The notes below the pieces were generated by a model that was given only the letters and a program-made list of their open reading frames with translations, was not told the origin of the DNA and did not search any database. Of a stretch of 64,000 bases of DNA, positions 59,561 through 64,000 are shown in pieces. Origin of the DNA: Sphingomonas immobilis (lineage in GTDB: Bacteria > Pseudomonadota > Alphaproteobacteria > Sphingomonadales > Sphingomonadaceae). The position numbers and the translations under genes were made by a program. The stretch is from NCBI RefSeq assembly GCF_030580995.1, contig NZ_JAUQSZ010000004.1:1-64000 (forward strand), given 5' to 3'. Each line of letters starts with the position of its first letter. The first letter of the stretch is position 1.

Positions 59561-61012
59561 TCAGGCGATAGCGATCGTCTTGTAGCGCAGGAACTCGTCG
59601 ATCCCGGCGCGGCCGCCTTCCTTGCCGTAGCCCGATACGCCGAGGCCGCCGAACGGCGTGTGCGGATTGATCTGCACCGCGCCGTTGACGTAGACGCCGC
59701 CCGCCTTCAGCCGCTCGGCGAGCCGGTGGACGCGCTTGACGTCGTTCGACTGGATATAGGCGGCCAGCCCGTATTGCGTCGCGTTGGCGAGGCGCACCGC
59801 CTCATCCTCGTCGGCGAATTTCTGGACGATCAGCACGGGGCCGAAAACCTCGATCTGCGCGATCTCGCTGTCGGGGTCGACATCGGTGATGATCGTCGGC
59901 TCGATGAAATTCTTGCCCGCGAGCGCGCCGCCGCAGCGCTGGCCGCCCATGACGATCTTGCCGGAGCCTTCCGAGCGCACGCGGTCGAGCATGCCCATGA
60001 TGCGGTCCGCGGCGGCGGCGTTGATCACCGGGCCAACCGCGACGCCCTCCTCGAACGGGTCGCCGACTTTGTACGCCGACGCGATCGCCTTCAGCTTCTC
60101 GACCACCTCGTCGTGAATCGACTCATGGACGATCAGCCGCGTCGGCAACGCGCAGCCCTGGCCCGCCATGATGCCGATCGACCATTGGACGGCGCGGGCG
60201 CAGGCGGCATCGACGTCGCAATCGGGGAAGAGCAGGCTCGCCGATTTGCCGCCCAGTTCGAGCACGGCGGGCTTCATCTGCTCCGCGCAGGCGACGAGGA
60301 TACGTCGCGCCGCAATCGGCCCGCCGGTGAAGCTGATCATCTCGACCTTGGGATGCGCGACGAGAGCCTCGCCGGCCGAGACGTCGCCGGGCATGATCGA
60401 CAGCACGCCGTCGGGCACGCCGGCCTGGCGCGCCAATGTCATGAAATAGTCGGAGGCGAAGGGCGTCAGCTCGGCGGGTTTGACGACGATGCAGTTGCCT
60501 GCGGCAAGCGCGGGCGCGACCTTCATGCCGATCGAGATGATCGGCCCGTTCCAGGTGATGATGATGCCGACGACGCCGTAGGGCTCAGGCGTGGTATAGG
60601 CGAACTCCCCGCGCGTATCGAAGGTCGAGAGCAATTCGCCGCCGAGCTTGTCGGGCCAGCCTGCATAATAAGCGAACCATTCGGCGGCGAGCATCGCCAT
60701 GCCGGTGCCCGCAGGCAGCGTCGTGCCGCCGTCGATCGCGGCGAGGCGCGCGAATTCGCCGGCGTTCTCGCGGATCAGCACGGCAAGTTTGTTCAGGATC
60801 TCGCGGCGTACCTCGGGACGGGTGCGACGCCATTCCCCGGCGACGGCCGCGGCCTTTTCGACGGCGCGGTCGATCTCGGCCTTGCCGGCGAGCGGGATCG
60901 TCGCCTGCACTTCGCCCGAGACGGGATTATAGTGGTCGTAGGTGCCGCCGCTGCCGCTATCGAGGTCTTCGTTGCCGATGCGGATCAGGGCTGAAGGGGC
61001 TGCATAGTCCAT
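59561..61012 (-). CDS. NAD(P)-dependent aldehyde dehydrogenase
   Basis: 483 residues from the ATG at 61010-61012 (GGAGAG upstream). 'GGTYDHYNPVSGEVQATIPLAGKAEIDRAVEKA' leads the N-terminal domain. The catalytic parts 'TWNGPIISIGMKVAPALAAGNCIVVKPAELTP', 'FTGGPIAARRI', 'LELGGKSASLLFPD' (general-base Glu) and 'IGIMAGQGCALPTRL' (nucleophile Cys) are complete. It oxidises an aldehyde to an acid. It is downstream of an MFS gene on the same strand (87-bp gap) and convergent with the FrnE-like gene. Confidence 0.93.
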   Translation of the reverse strand: MDYAAPSALIRIGNEDLDSGSGGTYDHYNPVSGEVQATIPLAGKAEIDRAVEKAAAVAGEWRRTRPEVRREILNKLAVLIRENAGEFARLAAIDGGTTLPAGTGMAMLAAEWFAYYAGWPDKLGGELLSTFDTRGEFAYTTPEPYGVVGIIITWNGPIISIGMKVAPALAAGNCIVVKPAELTPFASDYFMTLARQAGVPDGVLSIMPGDVSAGEALVAHPKVEMISFTGGPIAARRILVACAEQMKPAVLELGGKSASLLFPDCDVDAACARAVQWSIGIMAGQGCALPTRLIVHESIHDEVVEKLKAIASAYKVGDPFEEGVAVGPVINAAAADRIMGMLDRVRSEGSGKIVMGGQRCGGALAGKNFIEPTIITDVDPDSEIAQIEVFGPVLIVQKFADEDEAVRLANATQYGLAAYIQSNDVKRVHRLAERLKAGGVYVNGAVQINPHTPFGGLGVSGYGKEGGRAGIDEFLRYKTIAIA

Positions 61013-61099
61013 GCGATACTCTCCAATTGGCTCTTGGAACGGCCGGTCGCGACAGGGAATGATGGCAAGCGGCAAGCAAGTCAACCGCCATTTACAATA

Positions 61100-62407
61100 T
61101 CATATCGCCGCTGCGATCGCCGTCGCGCGCTTGCGCAGCAGCCACGCCGTCACGAACGCGGCAAGCCCGCCGAACAGCAATCCGCTATGGATGAACAGCA
61201 GTGAATAGCGCACCGCTTCCTGCCCGAATGCTGGCTTCAGCGCATCGTTGACGGCGCCGACGGCGAGCGGACCCAGGCCGATTCCCATCAGCGTCATGCA
61301 GAAGCCGACCACAGCGATCACCATCGCGCGCATCCGGGGCGGGGCGAGGCCGATCGCCACCGCATAGACGGGTGGCAGCCAGCCGGTCATCAGCAGATGG
61401 CCGATGAACAGGCCGGCGAGCGAATGGCTCGTGCTTGGGGCGAGTGCGAACCACGCGCCGAACGGGATCGAGACCAGAGCGAAACAGCCCGAGACGATCA
61501 TGTAGGTCGACAGGTTGCCCTTCGCGACGGTGTCCGAAAGCCGCCCGGCAAAGATGTTGCCGACGAACAGGCCCGAAGCGATGACCAACCCCATCCACTT
61601 GCCGACTTCGAGCGTGTTCATGCCGTGTACGCGCATGAAGAAGGCGGGCGTCCAGGCTAGCAGCGAATAGCCGGTGAAGGCGTTGCAGATCGCCACGACG
61701 AGCAGCAGCAGCATTGCCGGCGTCCCGAAGATGAAGCGCGCCACCTCCGCGGCCGACGGCGTATCGCCGACGGCCTGCGGCGTGCCGTCCGCCATACCGC
61801 GCGGCGGTTCGGTGACGGTGAGGATGACGACGATCGCCAGCAGCAGCCCCGGCAGGCCGACGACGATGAACGCCGTGCGCCAGTCGAAGGCGTGGTTGAG
61901 CCACCCGCCGAAGAACAGCCCGAATGCGATGCCGATCGATTGCGCCGCCAGCAGGATGCCGATCACCGTGCCGCGCTGCGAGACCGGATAGAGATCGGCG
62001 ATGATCGATTGCGAGGCGGGATAGGCACCCGCCTCGCCACCCGCCACGCCCATGCGCGCGATGATCAACTGTACATAGGAGGTGACGATGCCGCAGGCGG
62101 CCGTCGCGACGCTCCACACCGCCAGGCAGATCGCGATCAGCGTGCGGCGGTTGCCGCGGTCGGCAATGCGCGCGAGCGGAAAGCCGGCGGTGACGTAGAA
62201 AGCCGCGAAGGCGACGCCCGACAGCAGGCCCATCGCCGTATCGGTGACTTTCAGGTCTTCCTTGATCGGCTCGAGCAGGATCGCCAGAATCTGACGGTCG
62301 ATGAAATTGAAGATCCCGACAAGGCAGAGGATGAAGAGGACGTAGTGGCGTCGCCGCGGTGTCCAAAAGGCGTGCGCGCGCGACGTATCGCTCTCGTTGC
62401 TCTCCAC
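61100..62407 (-). CDS. MFS transporter (Spns/sugar-phosphate-type, acid permease-like)
   Basis: 435 residues from a GTG at 62405-62407, the first in-frame start after GGGAGAG; earlier codons are not supported. It has about 12 helices, 'RRHYVLFILCLVGIFNFIDRQILAILLEPIKEDLKVTDTAMGLLSGVAFAAFYVTAGFPLARIADRGNRR' with the motif-A loop 'ARIADRGNRRT'. Typical of sphingomonad MFS proteins of the Spinster-like group, often encoded near catabolic operons. A role in uptake of a carboxylate substrate is plausible. Upstream lies a 400-bp non-coding stretch. Confidence 0.88.
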   Translation of the reverse strand: MESNESDTSRAHAFWTPRRRHYVLFILCLVGIFNFIDRQILAILLEPIKEDLKVTDTAMGLLSGVAFAAFYVTAGFPLARIADRGNRRTLIAICLAVWSVATAACGIVTSYVQLIIARMGVAGGEAGAYPASQSIIADLYPVSQRGTVIGILLAAQSIGIAFGLFFGGWLNHAFDWRTAFIVVGLPGLLLAIVVILTVTEPPRGMADGTPQAVGDTPSAAEVARFIFGTPAMLLLLVVAICNAFTGYSLLAWTPAFFMRVHGMNTLEVGKWMGLVIASGLFVGNIFAGRLSDTVAKGNLSTYMIVSGCFALVSIPFGAWFALAPSTSHSLAGLFIGHLLMTGWLPPVYAVAIGLAPPRMRAMVIAVVGFCMTLMGIGLGPLAVGAVNDALKPAFGQEAVRYSLLFIHSGLLFGGLAAFVTAWLLRKRATAIAAAI

Positions 62408-62807
62408 AATTCTCTCCCGGTCGTTGTTGCCGCCAAGCAACCACGCCGCGTCACGATGGGCAAGGCCAAGTTGAGCGCACGGCCATATTCGAACGCTCTG
62501 AGCGGTACGCATCCGGCAATAGAGACGCTGCTGCGCGGGGCCGATGCGGTATCCGCGAGGGCGAGCCGGTGCTCGTGCAGTCGCGGCAGTTCGGTGCCCT
62601 GTGGCTGTCTCTCGGCACGAAGACTCTTTCACACGGTTCGGCGCCAGTGCTTTCGGTAGCTGAATTGATCGACGGAAATCTTGAGCGTCGTTGCCGCCGG
62701 CTGCCACGTTGCTCTAACAAGATCGCTTCCCGCTTTGGCGTGGCACAGATCCAGGTCGAGGCACTGCTCGTGCGCATCGATACGGACATCGAAGTGAAAG
62801 GCGAATA
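62408..62807. other. 400-bp spacer without a supported gene
   Basis: It separates the MFS gene (-) from the small MaoC gene (+). Open frames here are short or antisense, with no family motif. It has lower codon regularity than the flanks. The nearest thing to motif 1 is TAACAAGATCG at 62715-62725, which fits at 7 of 11 positions only. It should hold the two divergent promoters; I see nothing else I can support. Confidence 0.6.
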
Positions 62808-63263
62808 ATGGCAGGCAGGCATTTCGACGAATGGCGGGTTGGCGACCGGCTCGAGCATGAGATCCGTCGCACCGTCACCGAAACCGACAATCTGCTCTTC
62901 TCGGTGATGACGCACAATCCGCAGCCGCTGCACCTCGATATCGAGGCGGCGAAGGCGAGCGAGTTCGGCCAGATCCTCGTCAACGGCACCTTCACCTTCG
63001 CGCTGATGATCGGACTTACGATCAGCGACACGACGCTTGGCACGCTGATCGCGAACCTGGGTTACGACAAGCTGGTGATGCCGAAGCCCGTGTTTCTCGG
63101 CGACACAATGCGCGCGACCAGCGAGGTAAGCGATCTGCGCGCAAGCAACTCCCGACCGGGTGCAGGCGTCGTCACCTTCGCGCACACCCTGCTCAACCAG
63201 CGCGACGAGATCGTGTGCAGGTGTCTGCGCATGGCGATGGTCAAGAAGCGGCCGGAGGCGTGA
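62808..63263 (+). CDS. small MaoC-type hot-dog protein
   Basis: 151 residues, single hot-dog. 'DNLLFSVMTHNPQPLHLDIEAAKASEFGQILVNGTFTFALMIGLTISDTTLGTLIANLGYDKLVMPKPVFLGDTMRATSEV' has the MaoC plan with the 'N-P-Q-P-L-H' form. The Asp of the usual SGDxNPxH motif is not present (the stretch reads THNPQPLH), so activity may differ. It is similar to the MaoC proteins often encoded with CoA-ester lyases (mesaconyl- or citramalyl-type), but no lyase gene is seen. Ribosome site: AAAGGCG. Confidence 0.84.
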   Translation: MAGRHFDEWRVGDRLEHEIRRTVTETDNLLFSVMTHNPQPLHLDIEAAKASEFGQILVNGTFTFALMIGLTISDTTLGTLIANLGYDKLVMPKPVFLGDTMRATSEVSDLRASNSRPGAGVVTFAHTLLNQRDEIVCRCLRMAMVKKRPEA

Positions 63264-63264
63264 C

Positions 63265-63357
63265 ATGACCGATGCCGCTCTGTTCCAACGCCGCCACTCT
63301 GTCGAAAAGGACGGCGCGCAGTCCGTTCTCTGGCGGTCTGTCCTACGAGGCGCGTAG
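63265..63357 (+). CDS. possible short ORF or gene remnant (30 residues)
   Basis: The ATG at 63265 starts one base after the MaoC stop (TGACATG) and the frame reads 'MTDAALFQRRHSVEKDGAQS' before a TAG at 63355. The first residues look like the start of a normal coupled gene, but the frame closes early and the next about 100 bp have no coherent frame. It may be the 5' stub of a lost gene or not be coding. Confidence 0.3.
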   Translation: MTDAALFQRRHSVEKDGAQSVLWRSVLRGA

Positions 63358-63461
63358 GCCGCTGCCGTTTGCGGAGCGTATCACTGCGTTGCGCAAGCCT
63401 GAGGTAGGCGACCGAGGCGATCGCCGCCTGAACGGGCGCGACGAGTCCAACGCGCGGCGCG

Positions 63462-64000
63462 TCAGAACTCGACTTCGAGCTCCTCCATCTCGTCGGGCTC
63501 TTTCTCCGCCGCGGCGATCCATTCCTGCACCGGCGCCCAGGCCATGATCGTGTCGCGGTACGCGGCGGCGGCGGTCGGCAGCGCGACATTGTACGTCACG
63601 AATCGCGTCGCGACCGGCGCGTACATCGCATCGGCGACGGTCGGTTTCGTCCCGAACAGGAAAGGCCCGCCGTAGCGCGCGAGGCAATCCTGCCAGATCT
63701 CTACGATACGTTCGATATCGGGGCGCGCGCCGGAGAAGATCTTGAAGCTCTCGTGGCGGACGCGCAGGTTCATCGGCAGGGCGGAACGGAGGTTGTAGAA
63801 GCCCGAATGCACCTCGCCCGCGATTGCGCGGCAATGCGCGCGCTGGACGAGATCGACGGGGTACATGCCGGCTTCGGGATATTTCTCATTGAGATAGCCC
63901 GCGATCGCCAGCGTATCCCAGACGCTGACGGCATCGTCGGTGAGGCGCGGTACACGCACCGAGGGTGATAGCAGCAGCAGCTCCGCGCGCGTACTCGCGT
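63462..64000 (-). CDS. glutathione S-transferase family protein (5' end outside window)
   Basis: 178 residues visible; the frame stays open to the window edge ('STRAELLLLSPSVRVPRL' before 'TDDAVSVWDTLAIAGYLNEKYPE'). The missing part is roughly the first 40 residues. The segment 'VWDTLAIAGYL' is the glutathione-contact helix of the thioredoxin-like domain (S/T-x-A-I position). The C-terminal domain has 'FLFGTKPTVADAMYAPVATRFVTYN', the usual DxxY/A helix 6, and ends in an acid tail 'EPDEMEELEVEF'. Third GST of the window. Confidence 0.85.
   Translation of the reverse strand, partial: ASTRAELLLLSPSVRVPRLTDDAVSVWDTLAIAGYLNEKYPEAGMYPVDLVQRAHCRAIAGEVHSGFYNLRSALPMNLRVRHESFKIFSGARPDIERIVEIWQDCLARYGGPFLFGTKPTVADAMYAPVATRFVTYNVALPTAAAAYRDTIMAWAPVQEWIAAAEKEPDEMEELEVEF

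Noticed and set aside
62359..62808. 149-codon plus-strand frame in the 400-bp spacer
   Set aside because: Cys/Arg-rich with no motif, overlaps the MFS start, and has no ribosome site near its start.

Overview
The window is 64 kb of dense, high-G+C DNA (about two thirds G+C by eye) from an alphaproteobacterium, most likely a sphingomonad (Sphingomonas, Novosphingobium or Sphingobium type). The case rests on one 805-residue TonB-dependent receptor with the 'DIVVTARR' plug start, several glutathione-S-transferase-like proteins, AGGAG-type ribosome binding sites and heavy translational coupling (ATGA, GTGA and TAATG overlaps). I see no rRNA, tRNA, CRISPR, phage or insertion-sequence genes. Nearly every gene belongs to a CoA-thioester catabolic programme. 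There are 11 acyl-CoA dehydrogenases (four adjacent two-subunit pairs plus three single ones), 6 crotonase-fold proteins, 4 MaoC/hot-dog hydratases, 2 PaaI/TesB-like thioesterases, 4 thiolase-fold proteins, 4 SDR dehydrogenases, 2 CoA ligases, 2 CaiB CoA-transferases and 4 FMN nitronate-monooxygenase-family proteins, with transporters and three regulators.

Layout. 0-4.6 kb: DUF35 protein, two alpha/beta hydrolases, a crotonase, a TetR regulator and a thioesterase. 4.7-9.6 kb (+): ACAD pair 1, DUF2889 protein, CoA ligase 1. 9.6-12.8 kb (-): quinone-oxidoreductase-like MDR, crotonase, SnoaL-like protein, NMO-type flavoprotein. 12.9-16.3 kb (+): PA1024-type flavoprotein, thiolase, SDR, thioesterase. 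16.4-20.5 kb (-): SDR, GST, MFS, SCP-x/Ltp2-like thiolase. 20.6-23.1 kb (-): TonB receptor with its own terminator. 23.3-29.8 kb (+): ACAD pair 2, CoA ligase 2, MaoC protein, single ACAD. 29.8-32.4 kb (-): small STAS-like protein, hydrolase, MFS. 32.5-34.3 kb (+): crotonase and MDR reductase. 34.3-43.6 kb (-): one coupled eight-gene operon of MFE-2-like SDR, MaoC hydratase, a cysteine-poor HMG-CoA-synthase-like/DUF35 fusion, thiolase, ACAD, Mct, Mcd and a mesaconyl-CoA-hydratase-like protein. 43.7-47.4 kb (+): IclR regulator, ACAD pair 3, SDR. 47.4-50.2 kb (-): CaiB, flavoprotein, nitroreductase. 50.4-53.7 kb (+): ACAD pair 4 and flavoprotein. 53.7-55.0 kb (-): GST and TetR. 55.1-59.5 kb (+): two crotonases, a FadJ-like multifunctional enzyme and a DsbA/FrnE-like protein. 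59.6-64 kb: aldehyde dehydrogenase, MFS, small MaoC protein, GST (cut by the window end).

How it fits together. Ligases or transferases make CoA thioesters, and paired ACADs desaturate them. Crotonases, MaoC proteins and SDRs hydrate and oxidise, and thiolase-fold enzymes cleave. This set, especially the alpha/beta ACAD pairs, the SCP-x/DUF35 proteins and the FMN enzymes, resembles steroid or other alicyclic-ring beta-oxidation regions. No ring-hydroxylating oxygenase, KstD or extradiol dioxygenase is present, so the substrate is inferred, not shown. A Mcd-Mct-hydratase block suggests that a methyl-branched C5 intermediate (methylsuccinyl-CoA) is formed and processed.

Regulation. An 11-bp dyad (TAACC-N-GGTTA/TAACTAGGTTA type) recurs in almost every operon-leading spacer between 1.2 and 32.4 kb and again near 56.7 kb. 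A different 17-bp palindrome (AGATAACGGCGTTATCT) occurs only in front of the 54.4-kb tetR and in the 50.2-kb divergent spacer. The iclR gene has its own 16-bp palindrome. The cluster therefore looks like a mosaic of at least two or three regulons.
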